Origin: Kitasatospora sp052076145
Lineage (GTDB): Bacteria > Actinomycetota > Actinomycetes > Streptomycetales > Streptomycetaceae
Assembly (NCBI RefSeq): GCF_052076145.1
Contig: NZ_CP197246.1
Span: 3,596,001 to 3,660,000 of the forward strand
Length of the DNA stretch: 64,000 nt
Direction of reading: 5' to 3'
The translations under genes were made by a program, and so were the position numbers. This document shows, piece by piece, positions 33,447 through 42,478 of this stretch (position 1 is its first letter; each line of letters opens with the position of its first letter). The notes below the pieces were generated by a model. The model was not told the DNA's origin. It was given only the letters and a program-made list of their open reading frames with translations, and made no database searches.

Positions 33447-33898
33447 GTGCACCGGACCCGGTGGGTCGGCTGCGGGTGTTGGCGGCCGGGCTGCGCGACC
33501 CGCTGTACGGGGAGCGGTTGATCGGTCTGCCGTTCGAGCAGGTGTGGGCGGTGGTCGCCGACCTGGAGGGTGAGCTGCCCCATCTCATCTCGTTCGTCCG
33601 GGAGTTCCGGGTCGCGCCGGGGGACAGTGAGCGGAAGGAGGCCCGTGCGGTGGACGTGCTGGGCCTGCGCGGTCCGTTCGAGGTGCGGCTGCGCCCGGGG
33701 TGGTGTCTGATGCAGTCCCGGCTGGTGACGATGGGCATGGCGGCCGTCCCGGAGGGCGGTGGGACTCGGCTCGCGGTCTGCGGTGCGGTGCGGCCCGCCG
33801 TGCTCGGCCCGGTGCAGAGCGCCTACCGGCGTCTGCTCGGGGAGCGCCGCACCCGGGCGTTCTTCCGGGAGGTGGAGCGGCGGGCCGCGCTGCGTTGA
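33443..33898 (+). CDS. hypothetical SRPBCC-like protein
   Basis: This 151-residue protein is of unknown function. An N-terminal segment (IGLPFEQVWAVVADLEGELPHL) resembles the opening of START/SRPBCC ligand-binding folds, and the alternating strands that follow fit. ATG 33443 overlaps the sigma-factor stop. Its close coupling with a sigma gene makes a ligand-sensing role possible, but this is an inference. Confidence 0.5.
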   Translation: MSAPDPVGRLRVLAAGLRDPLYGERLIGLPFEQVWAVVADLEGELPHLISFVREFRVAPGDSERKEARAVDVLGLRGPFEVRLRPGWCLMQSRLVTMGMAAVPEGGGTRLAVCGAVRPAVLGPVQSAYRRLLGERRTRAFFREVERRAALR

Positions 33899-33899
33899 G

Positions 33900-34781
33900 T
33901 CAGGTCGTCCGGGCGAGCAGGCTCCGTAGTGCCTCGGCGACCAACTCCGGGCGTTCCTCATGCAGATGGTGGCCGGCTCCCGGCACCGTCGTGACGGTGA
34001 GGTCGTCGGCGTACGAGGCGGTGTCGGTCGGGGCTGCCGGGGGGAAGACCGGGTCGTGCTCGCCGCCGAGCAGGAGCGTGGGCACCGTCAGGCGGCTGCG
34101 CCGGTGGGTGCCGCGAAGGCCCGCCGGGATCTCGTGCAGCACGTACTGCCACATGAGCGCCTGGCCGGCGTGGGCGGAGGTCTGGGTCGCCTCGGTGAAC
34201 TCGGTGAGTTCGGCGGGCTGCCACCCGGCCGGGTCGGCGACGGCCCGGCGCAGCAGGTGCCGGGTGAAGGCGGGCCAGTGGCGGAGTACGAGCCGGCCGA
34301 CGACGGGGTACTCGATGAAGGCCGTGAACCACATCCGCCACAGCTGCGGCAGGATGCGGCGGTGCGGTGTCCAGGGGTTCATGGCGTTCAGGGCGAGGAA
34401 GGCCCGGATGCGGGCCGGGGCCTGGCGGCCGAGCCGGAAGCCCACCCCGGCGGCCCAGTTGTGGGTGACCAGCGTGACCCGGTCGAGCCCGAGGGTGTCC
34501 AGCAGCGCGAGCACGTCGGCGGTGAGGGATTCGGTGTCGTAGCCGCGCGGGGTCTGTTCGGACCAGCCGAAGCCGCGCAGGTCGACGCAGATCAGCCGGT
34601 GGTCGGCGGCGAGCAGGGGGACGAGCCGTCGCCAGGCGTACCAGTGCTGCGGGAAGCCGTGCAGCAGCAGGACGGGTTCGCCGGTGCCGAACTCGGCCAG
34701 GTGGAGCCGGGCTCCACGGACCGTCATCCAGCGGTGTTCGGCGCCTTCGAGGTGTGGGACGGGGCGGGTGCTGACGGTCAT
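33900..34781 (-). CDS. epoxide-hydrolase-like alpha/beta hydrolase with Asn at nucleophile site
   Basis: This 293-residue protein has the oxyanion motif HGFP (41-44), GFGWSE, a lid region, an acid-site loop (GEHDPVFP) and the catalytic His loop (GAGHHLHE). The nucleophile elbow reads Thr-His-Asn108-Trp-Ala where epoxide hydrolases and dehalogenases have His-Asp-Trp. The Asp is replaced by Asn, so it may be inactive, use another chemistry, or deamidate. It is next to the O-methyltransferase fusion on the same strand. Confidence 0.8.
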   Translation of the reverse strand: MTVSTRPVPHLEGAEHRWMTVRGARLHLAEFGTGEPVLLLHGFPQHWYAWRRLVPLLAADHRLICVDLRGFGWSEQTPRGYDTESLTADVLALLDTLGLDRVTLVTHNWAAGVGFRLGRQAPARIRAFLALNAMNPWTPHRRILPQLWRMWFTAFIEYPVVGRLVLRHWPAFTRHLLRRAVADPAGWQPAELTEFTEATQTSAHAGQALMWQYVLHEIPAGLRGTHRRSRLTVPTLLLGGEHDPVFPPAAPTDTASYADDLTVTTVPGAGHHLHEERPELVAEALRSLLARTT

Positions 34782-34880
34782 GAGGGCTCCTCTGCCGGGC
34801 GGCCGGTGGTGCTGTCGTCCGGTCAGGAGGGGCGGCGGGGGGCAGAGGTTCCCTCGGGTTTTTCGGGGCGGGGCGAAGGG

Positions 34881-35831
34881 TCAGCGCTTGCGGGCGAGGG
34901 TGACGCCGTCGCGGACGGGGAGCATGACGGATTCGACCCGGGGGTCGGCGGCGATGAGGTCGTTGAGGCCGCGCATGGTGACGTACTCCTTCTCCTGGCA
35001 GGCGGGGTCGAGGGTGCCGCCGCCGAGGAAGACGTTGTCGAGGACGACGAGGCCGCCGGGGCGCAGGCGCGTGACGATCTCCTCGTAGTAGGCCGGGTAG
35101 CCGGTCTTGTCGGCGTCGATGAAGGCGATGTCGATGGTCTGGTCGGTGGGCAGCGCGCGGAGGGCGTCGAGGGCGGGGCCGATCTTCAGCTCGATGCGGT
35201 CGGCGACGCCTGCACGCTGCCAGAACTCCTGGCCGACGGAGGTCCACTCCTCGCTGACGTCGAGGGCGAGGAGGCGGCCGTCGGCCGGGAGGGCGCGGGC
35301 GATGCAGAGCGAGGAGTACCCGGTGAAGACGCCGACCTCGACGGCGAAGCGGGCGCCGACCAGGCTGGTCAGCATGGAGAGGAAGACGCCCTCGTCGTGC
35401 GAGACCTGCATGCCGGCGGCCCGGCCGGTGATCTCGCGGGTCGTGACGACCAGCTCCTGGAGCAGCTCGTCGGCGGGCGTGCAGTGGGCGAGCAGGTAGT
35501 TGCTGACGACCGGGTCGAGGGTCTGGATGTCGTCGCCGGTGAGGGGCTCCGTCCAGGCGAGGTCGAGCTCCTCGTCGTCGGCGTGGCGCAGCAGTTCGCG
35601 GGCGACGGAGTCCTGGATGCTGGTCAGCGCGGCGAAGTCCTCGGCCGACACGACGAATTCCAGTCGGCGCAGGCCGGCCCGCCGGACCACGCAGGTGCCC
35701 CGGTCGAAGGTGAGGGTGCCCCGACCGTCGAGGGTCATTGCGGCGGTTGTGTCGGGGGCGGGGTGCGAGGTGAGCTGCTCGATGTAGGCGGTGGGGCGGT
35801 CGGTGATGAGCTCGGTGGTGGTGACGGGCAC
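34881..35831 (-). CDS. DUF2218 - O-methyltransferase fusion protein
   Basis: This 316-residue protein from GTG 35831 (ribosome site CTGGAG) has two parts. Residues about 1-95 match the DUF2218 pattern (AYIEQLTSHPA, GTLTFDRGTCVVRR, then HADDEELDLAWTEP). Residues about 100-316 are a class I SAM-dependent O-methyltransferase of the caffeoyl-CoA/catechol type (EVGVFTGYSSLCIARALP, IDIAFIDADKTGY, VLDNVFLGG). DUF2218 is normally a free-standing small protein. It is divergent from a winged-helix regulator with shared direct-repeat operators. Confidence 0.82.
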   Translation of the reverse strand: MPVTTTELITDRPTAYIEQLTSHPAPDTTAAMTLDGRGTLTFDRGTCVVRRAGLRRLEFVVSAEDFAALTSIQDSVARELLRHADDEELDLAWTEPLTGDDIQTLDPVVSNYLLAHCTPADELLQELVVTTREITGRAAGMQVSHDEGVFLSMLTSLVGARFAVEVGVFTGYSSLCIARALPADGRLLALDVSEEWTSVGQEFWQRAGVADRIELKIGPALDALRALPTDQTIDIAFIDADKTGYPAYYEEIVTRLRPGGLVVLDNVFLGGGTLDPACQEKEYVTMRGLNDLIAADPRVESVMLPVRDGVTLARKR

Positions 35832-35856
35832 GGGGTTCTCCAGAGGTAGGAAAATC

Positions 35857-35944
35857 AAGCGTCGAGAATATTGAACACTTCGACGGGGCAGAGTCTGCCG
35901 TCCCACGCCGACGTTTGTCAAAGCGTCGAGAGAAGTGGACACTT
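35857..35944. promoter_or_regulatory. 24-bp direct repeats in divergent promoter, probable repressor sites
   Basis: Two copies (35857-35880 and 35921-35944) share AAGCGTCGAGA at the left and GACACTT/AACACTT at the right, 20 of 24 positions identical. The second ends 5 bp before the regulator start. The first also holds CGTCGA/TCGACG inverted arms. They are probably bound by the adjacent winged-helix protein. Confidence 0.6.
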
Positions 35945-35949
35945 AAGCC

Positions 35950-36477
35950 ATGGACGAGGAAGACGAAGGCGAAGGTCTGGTGCTCCAGTCACCCGAGCAG
36001 TTCAAGGCGCTCGGGCACCCGGTGCGCCACCGCATGGTCAACGTGCTGCGCCAGCGGCCCGCGACGCTGCGCCAGCTGGCGACCGCACTGGGCCTGGTCA
36101 AGGGAACCGCCGGTTACCACGTACGGGTGCTCCGGGAGGCCGGTCTCGTGCAGCTCGCCGAGACGCGGCAGGTGCGCGGCGGCACCGAGCAGTACTTCGC
36201 CCTGGTCAGCAAGGGTTTCAAGCTGCACAGGGACGCCGCGGTGGGCCCGGAGTTCCTGGTCCACGCGGCCCTGAGCGAGATGCTGCCCGACCGGAGCGGC
36301 ACCGAGACGCTGCTGCGCCACCTCTGGCTCACGCCCGACGAGGTGCAGGCGCTGACCGCCCGGGTGCAGGTGTTCGCCACCGATCCGCCCCCCACCGACG
36401 GCTCCCGGGGGGAGGCGTACGGCCTGCTGATCAGCCTCTACCGGGCCGACATCCCCAGTCTGGCGCAGGAGGAGTAA
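35950..36477 (+). CDS. ArsR-like winged-helix transcriptional regulator
   Basis: This 175-residue protein has an N-terminal winged helix of the HTH_20/ArsR type (FKALGHPVRHRMVNVLRQRPATLRQLATAL, then GTAGYHVRVLREAGLV). No metal-binding Cys motif is seen, so it is not a metal sensor of the classic type. The C-terminal half is helical. It is divergent from the DUF2218-methyltransferase gene with direct repeats between them, and probably represses it and itself. Confidence 0.8.
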   Translation: MDEEDEGEGLVLQSPEQFKALGHPVRHRMVNVLRQRPATLRQLATALGLVKGTAGYHVRVLREAGLVQLAETRQVRGGTEQYFALVSKGFKLHRDAAVGPEFLVHAALSEMLPDRSGTETLLRHLWLTPDEVQALTARVQVFATDPPPTDGSRGEAYGLLISLYRADIPSLAQEE

Positions 36478-36517
36478 GGCTGACGATGCGTCGGTCGGGT
36501 CCTTCGTACGACGTCGC

Positions 36518-37711
36518 TCAGAGCGTGACGGTGGCTCGGAAGAGCAGCGCGCCGTCACCCGTGAGGGTGGTCGGGCCGGCCGTCGCGGGGAGGAAGGCGG
36601 ACTCACCCCGAGCCAGGGTGAGGGTGCTGCCGTCGGCGGCGGTGAGCTCGGCGGTGCCGTCGGTGCAGAGCAGGATCTGCGGGGCGTCACCGCCGAGGGT
36701 GCGCGGCTCGGCGCCGAGGCGGTAGCGGGAGAGGCGGAACTCGTCGATCGGGACGGGGTAGAGCTGCTCGCCGTCGTCGGAGACCGGCGGGCGCAGGATC
36801 TCGGGACGGCCGCCCTGGAGGCGGACCACCCGGAGCAGCTCGGGGACGTCCACGTGCTTGGGGGTGAAGCCCCCGCGCAGCACGTTGTCCGAGTTGGCGA
36901 GGATCTCGATGCCGACCCCGCGCAGATAGGCGTGCGGCACGCCCGCACCCAGGTAGAGCGCCTCGCCGGGCTGCAGCCGGACGTGGTTGAGCAGCAGGGC
37001 GGCGAGCAGCCCGGTGTCGCCGGGGAACTCGCGGGCTGCGCGGGCGTACCCGCCGAACTGGCCCTCCGGGTCGGCGGCGGCGGCCAGTTCGACGGCGGCG
37101 GCCGTCCGGGCGACGGTCTCGGCGGCCTGCTCGCCGGTCATCGACAGCACGGTCGCGAGGGCCGTGCCGAGGGCCTCCGCCTCGGGCTTGTTGCGGAGCA
37201 GCTCGATCAGCGGGGTGAGCGCGGGGACGCCCAGCGACTCCAGCAGGGCCGCCGACTCGGCGGGCGGCCGGAAGCCGCACAGGCCCTCGAACTCGTCCAG
37301 GGCGCAGACGAGTTCGGGCTTGTGGTTGGCGTCCTTGTAGTTGCGGTGCGGGGCGTCGGCCGGGATGCCCCGGGCCTCCTCGTCGGCGTAGCCGGCGCGG
37401 GCCTGGTCGAGGTCGGGGTGGGCCTGGATGGAGAGCGGCTTGCCGGCGGCGAGCACCTTGAGCAGGAAGGGCAGCTCCGGGCCGAACTTGCCGACGGCTT
37501 CGGCGCCGAGCTCGCGCTGCGGGTCCGCCGCGATCAGCTCGGCGAGCGACTGCGGGCCGTCGCCCCGGTCGACGCGGGAGGGTGCGCCGGGGTGGGCGCC
37601 CATCCAGAGCTCGGCCTGCGGCTCGCCGGTCGCCTGCTGGCCCAGCAGCTCGGGAATGGCCGTGGCCGACCCCCAGGCGTAGGGGCGGACGGTGTTGGCG
37701 AGCCTGTCCAT
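36518..37711 (-). CDS. manA: mannose-6-phosphate isomerase, class I
   Basis: This 397-residue type I phosphomannose isomerase begins MDRLANTVRPYAWGS, carries QAHPD and NYKDANHKPE metal-site motifs and the GEALYLGAGVPHAYLRG signature. It interconverts fructose-6-P and mannose-6-P with zinc. ATG 37711 has GAAGGA upstream. It follows manB on the same strand by 129 bp, so the pair makes mannose-1-P from fructose-6-P. Confidence 0.93.
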   Translation of the reverse strand: MDRLANTVRPYAWGSATAIPELLGQQATGEPQAELWMGAHPGAPSRVDRGDGPQSLAELIAADPQRELGAEAVGKFGPELPFLLKVLAAGKPLSIQAHPDLDQARAGYADEEARGIPADAPHRNYKDANHKPELVCALDEFEGLCGFRPPAESAALLESLGVPALTPLIELLRNKPEAEALGTALATVLSMTGEQAAETVARTAAAVELAAAADPEGQFGGYARAAREFPGDTGLLAALLLNHVRLQPGEALYLGAGVPHAYLRGVGIEILANSDNVLRGGFTPKHVDVPELLRVVRLQGGRPEILRPPVSDDGEQLYPVPIDEFRLSRYRLGAEPRTLGGDAPQILLCTDGTAELTAADGSTLTLARGESAFLPATAGPTTLTGDGALLFRATVTL

Positions 37712-37840
37712 GAGGGCGGTCCTTCGGGGCGGGGTGCTGGTGCGGCGGAGGAGAACGACCCTAGCCGACGGTTCGTAACAGGCGAGTGACACCGGGGTGG
37801 CCGTGCGACGTCGGCCGCCCCGGTCGGGGGGCAGCCTCAG

Positions 37841-39226
37841 TCAGGTGCGGACGAGGGTGAGGACGGTGTCGCGCAGGGCGGTCATGACTGCGGGGTCCTT
37901 GGCTTCGACGTTGAGGCGTAGCAGGGGTTCGGTGTTGGAGGCGCGGAGGTTGAACCACCAGTCGGGGCCGGTGACGGTGAGGCCGTCGAGGGTGTCGAGG
38001 GTGGTGTCGGGCCGGTTGTCGTAGGCGGCGCGGACGGCGGCGAGGCGGGCGGCCTGGTCGGTGACGGTGGAGTTGATCTCGCCGGAGGCGGCGTAGCGGT
38101 CGTATTCGGCGGTGAGGGCGGAGAGGGTGCCGTCCTGGTGGCCGAGGGCGGCGAGGACGTGGAGGGCGGCGAGCATGCCGGTGTCGGCGCGCCAGAAGTC
38201 GCGGAAGTAGTAGTGGGCGGAGTGTTCGCCGCCGAAGACGGCGCCGGTTTCGGCCATTTCCTGCTTGATGAAGGAGTGGCCGACGCGGGTGCGTACGGGG
38301 GTGGCGCCGAGTTCGCGGACGACCTCGGGGACGGTCCAGGAGGTGATCAGGTTGTGGATGACCACCGGGTTGGTCTCGCCGCCGGCTTGGGCGCGGGCGA
38401 TCTCGCGGGCGGCGACCAGGGCGGTGATCGCGGAGGGGGAGACGGGCTCGCCGCGCTCGTCGACGACGAAGCAGCGGTCGGCGTCGCCGTCGAAGGCCAG
38501 CCCGATGTCCGCACCAATCTCGCGGACCCTCGCCTGCAGGTCGACGAGGTTCTTCGGGTCGAGGGGGTTGGCCTCGTGGTTGGGGAAGGTGCCGTCGAGT
38601 TCGAAGTACAGCGCGTCGACGTCCAGCGGCAGCCCCGCCAGCACGGTCGGCACGGTGTGGCCGCCCATCCCGTTGCCCGCATCCACGACGACCTTCAGCG
38701 GCCGGATCGCGGTCAGGTCGACCAGCCCCAGCAGGTGGTCGGCGTAGCCGCGCAGCGTGTCCTGCTCCGACAGCGCCCCCGGCGTCACGTCCAGCGGCGG
38801 GACGGTGACGGTGCCGTCGGCGCCGGTCCAGGATTCGACGAGTTCGCGGATCTCGTCCAGGCCGGTGTCCTGACCCACGGGCGCGGCACCCGAGCGGCAC
38901 AGCTTGATGCCGTTGTACTGCGCGGGGTTGTGCGAGGCGGTGAACATCGCCCCCGGCAGATCCAGCGAACCGGACGCGTAGTACAGCTGGTCCGTCGAGC
39001 ACAGCCCGATCAGCACCACATCCGCACCCGACGCCGCAGCACCCTCGGCGAACGCCCGCGACAGCGACGGCGACGACGGACGCATGTCATGCCCCACCAC
39101 GACCGACGACGCACCCACCACCCGCACGAACGCCGCACCGAACGCCCGCGACAACCCCTCGTCCCACTGATCCGGCACCACACCCCGGACGTCGTACGCC
39201 TTCACCAACTGCTTCAGGTCCCGCAC
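37841..39226 (-). CDS. manB: phosphomannomutase / phosphoglucomutase
   Basis: This 461-residue alpha-D-phosphohexomutase from GTG 39226 (GGAG upstream) has the phosphoserine loop TASHNPAQYNGIK, the metal loop DGDADRC and the sugar loop GGEHSAH. It converts mannose-6-P to mannose-1-P. It is divergent from a polyprenol-phosphate-mannose synthase gene, so the group supplies mannose donors for glycolipids and protein O-mannosylation. Confidence 0.92.
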   Translation of the reverse strand: MRDLKQLVKAYDVRGVVPDQWDEGLSRAFGAAFVRVVGASSVVVGHDMRPSSPSLSRAFAEGAAASGADVVLIGLCSTDQLYYASGSLDLPGAMFTASHNPAQYNGIKLCRSGAAPVGQDTGLDEIRELVESWTGADGTVTVPPLDVTPGALSEQDTLRGYADHLLGLVDLTAIRPLKVVVDAGNGMGGHTVPTVLAGLPLDVDALYFELDGTFPNHEANPLDPKNLVDLQARVREIGADIGLAFDGDADRCFVVDERGEPVSPSAITALVAAREIARAQAGGETNPVVIHNLITSWTVPEVVRELGATPVRTRVGHSFIKQEMAETGAVFGGEHSAHYYFRDFWRADTGMLAALHVLAALGHQDGTLSALTAEYDRYAASGEINSTVTDQAARLAAVRAAYDNRPDTTLDTLDGLTVTGPDWWFNLRASNTEPLLRLNVEAKDPAVMTALRDTVLTLVRT

Positions 39227-39590
39227 TGTCCAGCTCCACCCTGTTCGGTGCGGTCCGGTGGGCCGCACGCTCTCGGTCGACACCGGTGCGGGAGGCGCCG
39301 GGTCCGTCGGGCCGGCTGACCTCATGGGGTACGAGGGCGCGGCTGGTGGCGAGGCCGGTACGCGAGCGACCCTGCTCCGCGACCCGCTGGTGTTCAGGTT
39401 GAGCAGGAAGACTACCTGGTGGGCCGGGGCAGGTCGGGCGTGGCTGTCCGCCCGTTGTAGCATGCGGATTCTTGACATCTTCGTACCGCGTGGGCCCGGC
39501 TTGTGCGGGTACAGCCTGATGCGAACCGCCGACCTGACCCTCGGCTGTGGGCTCGGTGCCTCTTCCCAGACTGCTTCGAAAGGCTCAGAC
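39227..39590. other. manB / ppm divergent intergenic region
   Basis: 364 bp with no coding character in any frame. A TTGACA at 39472-39477 lacks a clear partner -10, and TAGCAT at 39458-39463 is a possible -10. No repeat or hairpin of note was seen. Confidence 0.4.
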
Positions 39591-40364
39591 GTGACTGCCC
39601 CTGAGGAGACCACCTTCGCCGATCTCGGCAAGGTTCTGGTGATCATCCCGACCTACAACGAGGCGGAGAACGTCGAGCGGATCGTCTCCCGGGTGCGCGC
39701 GGCCGTCCCCGAGGTGCACGTCCTGGTCGCCGACGACAACAGCCCCGACGGCACCGGCGACCTCGCCGACAAGATCGCCGCCGACGACGATCACGTCCAG
39801 GTCATGCACCGCAAGGGCAAGGAAGGCCTCGGCGCCGCCTACCTCGCGGGTTTCCGCTGGGGCATCGACAACGGCTACGACGTCCTCGTCGAGATGGACG
39901 CCGACGGCTCCCACCAGCCCGAGGAACTCCACCGCCTCCTCACCGCCCTGCGCACCGCCGACCTCGTCCAGGGCTCCCGCTGGGTCGACGGCGGCAAGGT
40001 GGTCAACTGGCCCAAGTCCCGCCTCCTCATCTCCCGCGGCGGCTCCCTCTACTCCCGCCTCATGCTGAACGTCCCCATCAAGGACGTCACCGGCGGCTAC
40101 CGCGCCTTCCGCAAGGACACCCTCCTCGGCCTCGGCATGGACGAAGTCGCCTCCGCCGGCTACTGCTTCCAGGTCGACCTCGCCTGGCGCACCGTCAAGA
40201 CCGGCTACAAGGTCGTCGAAGTCCCCATCACCTTCATCGAACGCGAATTCGGCGCCTCCAAGATGAGCCGCAACATCCTCGTCGAAGCCCTCTTCCGCGT
40301 CACCGGCTGGGGCATCACCAGCCGCCTCCACAAGATCACCGGCGGCCGACTCGGCACCAAGTAG
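39591..40364 (+). CDS. ppm1: polyprenol monophosphomannose synthase
   Basis: This 257-residue GT2 enzyme has VLVIIPTYNEAENVERIV, the Asp pair in LVADDNSPDGTGD, MDADGSHQPE and the QGSRWVDGG region, ending in a short helical segment. It transfers mannose from GDP-mannose to polyprenyl phosphate. It lacks the fused acyltransferase part seen in some mycobacterial relatives. GTG 39591 follows AAAGG. Confidence 0.9.
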   Translation: MTAPEETTFADLGKVLVIIPTYNEAENVERIVSRVRAAVPEVHVLVADDNSPDGTGDLADKIAADDDHVQVMHRKGKEGLGAAYLAGFRWGIDNGYDVLVEMDADGSHQPEELHRLLTALRTADLVQGSRWVDGGKVVNWPKSRLLISRGGSLYSRLMLNVPIKDVTGGYRAFRKDTLLGLGMDEVASAGYCFQVDLAWRTVKTGYKVVEVPITFIEREFGASKMSRNILVEALFRVTGWGITSRLHKITGGRLGTK

Positions 40365-40438
40365 CACCAAGCAGCACCAGGCAACCGCGGCCCCGATATT
40401 CGCTGGGCCTCGTCGCGTCCCACCCCTACGGTGCCGGT

Positions 40439-41374
40439 ATGACTGCACCGAAGGCACGTTGGTGGGACGCGATGCTGTTGCTGGCCCTGATCTGGGGCAG
40501 CAGCTTCCTCTTCGTCAAGGTCGCGGTGCAGGTGATACCACCCGCGTACGTCGCCCTCGGACGGATCGCCGTCGGCGCGGTCACGCTGCTCGTGGTGCTG
40601 GCGGTGACGAGACAGCGGCTGCCGCGCGACCCCGCCGTCTGGGGCCACTCGGCGGTGGTGGCGGCGCTGGTGAACGTCGCGCCGTTCATGCTCTTCTCCT
40701 GGGGCGAGCAGCACGTCTCCTCCGTCCTCGCGGGGATCTTCAACGCCACCACCCCGGTGCTGGCCATGCTCGTCGCCCTCGTCGCACTGCCCGAGGAGCG
40801 GCCCGGCCGCGCCCGCCTGGTCGGCCTGCCGATCGGCTTCGCCGGAGTGCTGGTGGTGCTCGGCGTCTGGCGCGGCGGCCACGGCGAGAGCCTGGCCGGG
40901 CAGCTCGCCTGCCTGGCGGCGGCCGGCTGCTACGCCCTCGGCTTCCCGTACGCGAAGCGGACGTTGGTCGGGCGGCCGGAGACGGTGCTCGAACTCTCCA
41001 CCGTGCAGGTCGTGATCGCCACCGTCGAGGCCGCCGTGGCCGCGCCGCTGCTCTCCGGCGGGCTGCCGACCGGCCTCGGCCGCTGGTGGACCCCTCAGGT
41101 GGCCGGCTCGGTGCTGGCGCTCGGCGTGTTCTGCACCGCGATCGCCTACCTGCTCAACTACCGCGTCATCCGCCGGGCCGGAGCCGTCACGGCCACCATG
41201 GTGTCGTACCTGATGCCGATCGTCTCCGTCGCGGCGGGCGTGCTGCTGCTCGGTGAGCACCTCAGCTGGAACCAGCCCGTGGGCGCGCTGGTGGTGCTGC
41301 TCGGGGTGGCGATCGGCCAGGGCCTGCTGCGGGTCGGCCCCCGGCGGGCGGCTGCCGCGCCCGCCTCCGGGTGA
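40439..41374 (+). CDS. EamA/DMT family transporter
   Basis: This 311-residue protein has ten membrane helices in two EamA repeats (ALIWGSSFLFVKVAVQVIPP in the first, MVSYLMPIVSVAAGVLLLGE in the second). It probably exports small metabolites or amino acids; the substrate is unknown. Confidence 0.85.
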   Translation: MTAPKARWWDAMLLLALIWGSSFLFVKVAVQVIPPAYVALGRIAVGAVTLLVVLAVTRQRLPRDPAVWGHSAVVAALVNVAPFMLFSWGEQHVSSVLAGIFNATTPVLAMLVALVALPEERPGRARLVGLPIGFAGVLVVLGVWRGGHGESLAGQLACLAAAGCYALGFPYAKRTLVGRPETVLELSTVQVVIATVEAAVAAPLLSGGLPTGLGRWWTPQVAGSVLALGVFCTAIAYLLNYRVIRRAGAVTATMVSYLMPIVSVAAGVLLLGEHLSWNQPVGALVVLLGVAIGQGLLRVGPRRAAAAPASG

Positions 41375-41495
41375 CCGGCGCGACTCACCCGGCTGGGCGC
41401 GCCTACCCGGCAATCCCGGGCCGCTGCTCCCAAGCTTGTCCCGTACGGGACCCCGCTCGGGCCCGTCCAGCCGTCCAGCCGAACAGGGAGCCGAT

Positions 41496-42449
41496 GTGAC
41501 GCCGTCCTCGCCCGACCAGACCGCCGGAGCGGAGCCGGCCGGGGGCGGTGCGGCGGGCCCGGCCCCCGCGCCGCTGCGGGTCGAGGTGTTCACCGGCCCC
41601 GAGACGGCGTTCTTCGCCACCTCCACACTGATCATGGGCGAGCGCACCGCGATCCTGGTCGACGCCCAGCTCACCCGCAGCGCGGGCCGCGAGCTCGCGG
41701 AGTGGATCGCGGGCAAGGACCGCACCCTGCTGGCCATCGTCGTCACCCACCAGCACCCCGACCACTACTTCGGCGCGGAGGAGGTGCTGCGGCTCTTCCC
41801 CAAGGCCCAGCTGCTGGCTGCACCCCAGGTCGTCGCGGAGATCGCCCGCACCGGCGCCGCCAAGGTCGCCCAGTGGAAGCCCGTCTACGGCGACGACATC
41901 CCCGACCAGCCGCTGCTGCCCGCAGCGCTGCTGCCGCAGCCCCTGATGATCGACCGCCAGCTGATCCGCGTCCTGTACCTGGGCCAGGGCGACTGCGCCT
42001 CCTCCACGCTCGTCCACGTCCCCAGCGTCCGCACCGTCGTCGCCGGGGACTTCGCCTACAACGGCACCCACGTCTGGACGGCTGACACCGGCCCCGCCGA
42101 GCGCGAGCAGTGGATCCACAACCTCGGCCGGATCGCCGACCTCGACGTCGACCGCGTCATCGCGGGCCACCGCGCACCCGGGGCGGACGACGACGCCGTA
42201 CGCGTCCTCGGCTTCACCGGCGAGTACCTCCAGGACTTCGACCACGCGCTCGCCGCCCACCCGCACGACCCCGAGGCCCTGATCGCCGCCCTCGGCAGCC
42301 GCTACGGCGGTCTCACCCTCCCGGCGATCCTCGAACTCGGCGCGGCCGCCAACACCGCCGCGAACGCCGCCCGGCAGGATCTCGCCCGCCGCTCCCCCGT
42401 CCCGGACGAGAACGGGATCATCGACGCGGAGATCGTCGAGGACCCCTGA
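41496..42449 (+). CDS. metallo-beta-lactamase fold hydrolase
   Basis: This 317-residue protein from GTG 41496 (CAGGGAG upstream) has the metal motif THQHPDHYFG and the later GDFAYNGTHVW and IAGHRAPG. It resembles quinoprotein-relay/SoxH-type MBL proteins. A C-terminal helical extension follows the MBL domain. The substrate is unknown. It precedes mobA by 29 bp. Confidence 0.8.
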   Translation: MTPSSPDQTAGAEPAGGGAAGPAPAPLRVEVFTGPETAFFATSTLIMGERTAILVDAQLTRSAGRELAEWIAGKDRTLLAIVVTHQHPDHYFGAEEVLRLFPKAQLLAAPQVVAEIARTGAAKVAQWKPVYGDDIPDQPLLPAALLPQPLMIDRQLIRVLYLGQGDCASSTLVHVPSVRTVVAGDFAYNGTHVWTADTGPAEREQWIHNLGRIADLDVDRVIAGHRAPGADDDAVRVLGFTGEYLQDFDHALAAHPHDPEALIAALGSRYGGLTLPAILELGAAANTAANAARQDLARRSPVPDENGIIDAEIVEDP

Positions 42450-42478
42450 AGCCCGTCCGCCGGGCCGATACTGGCGGT

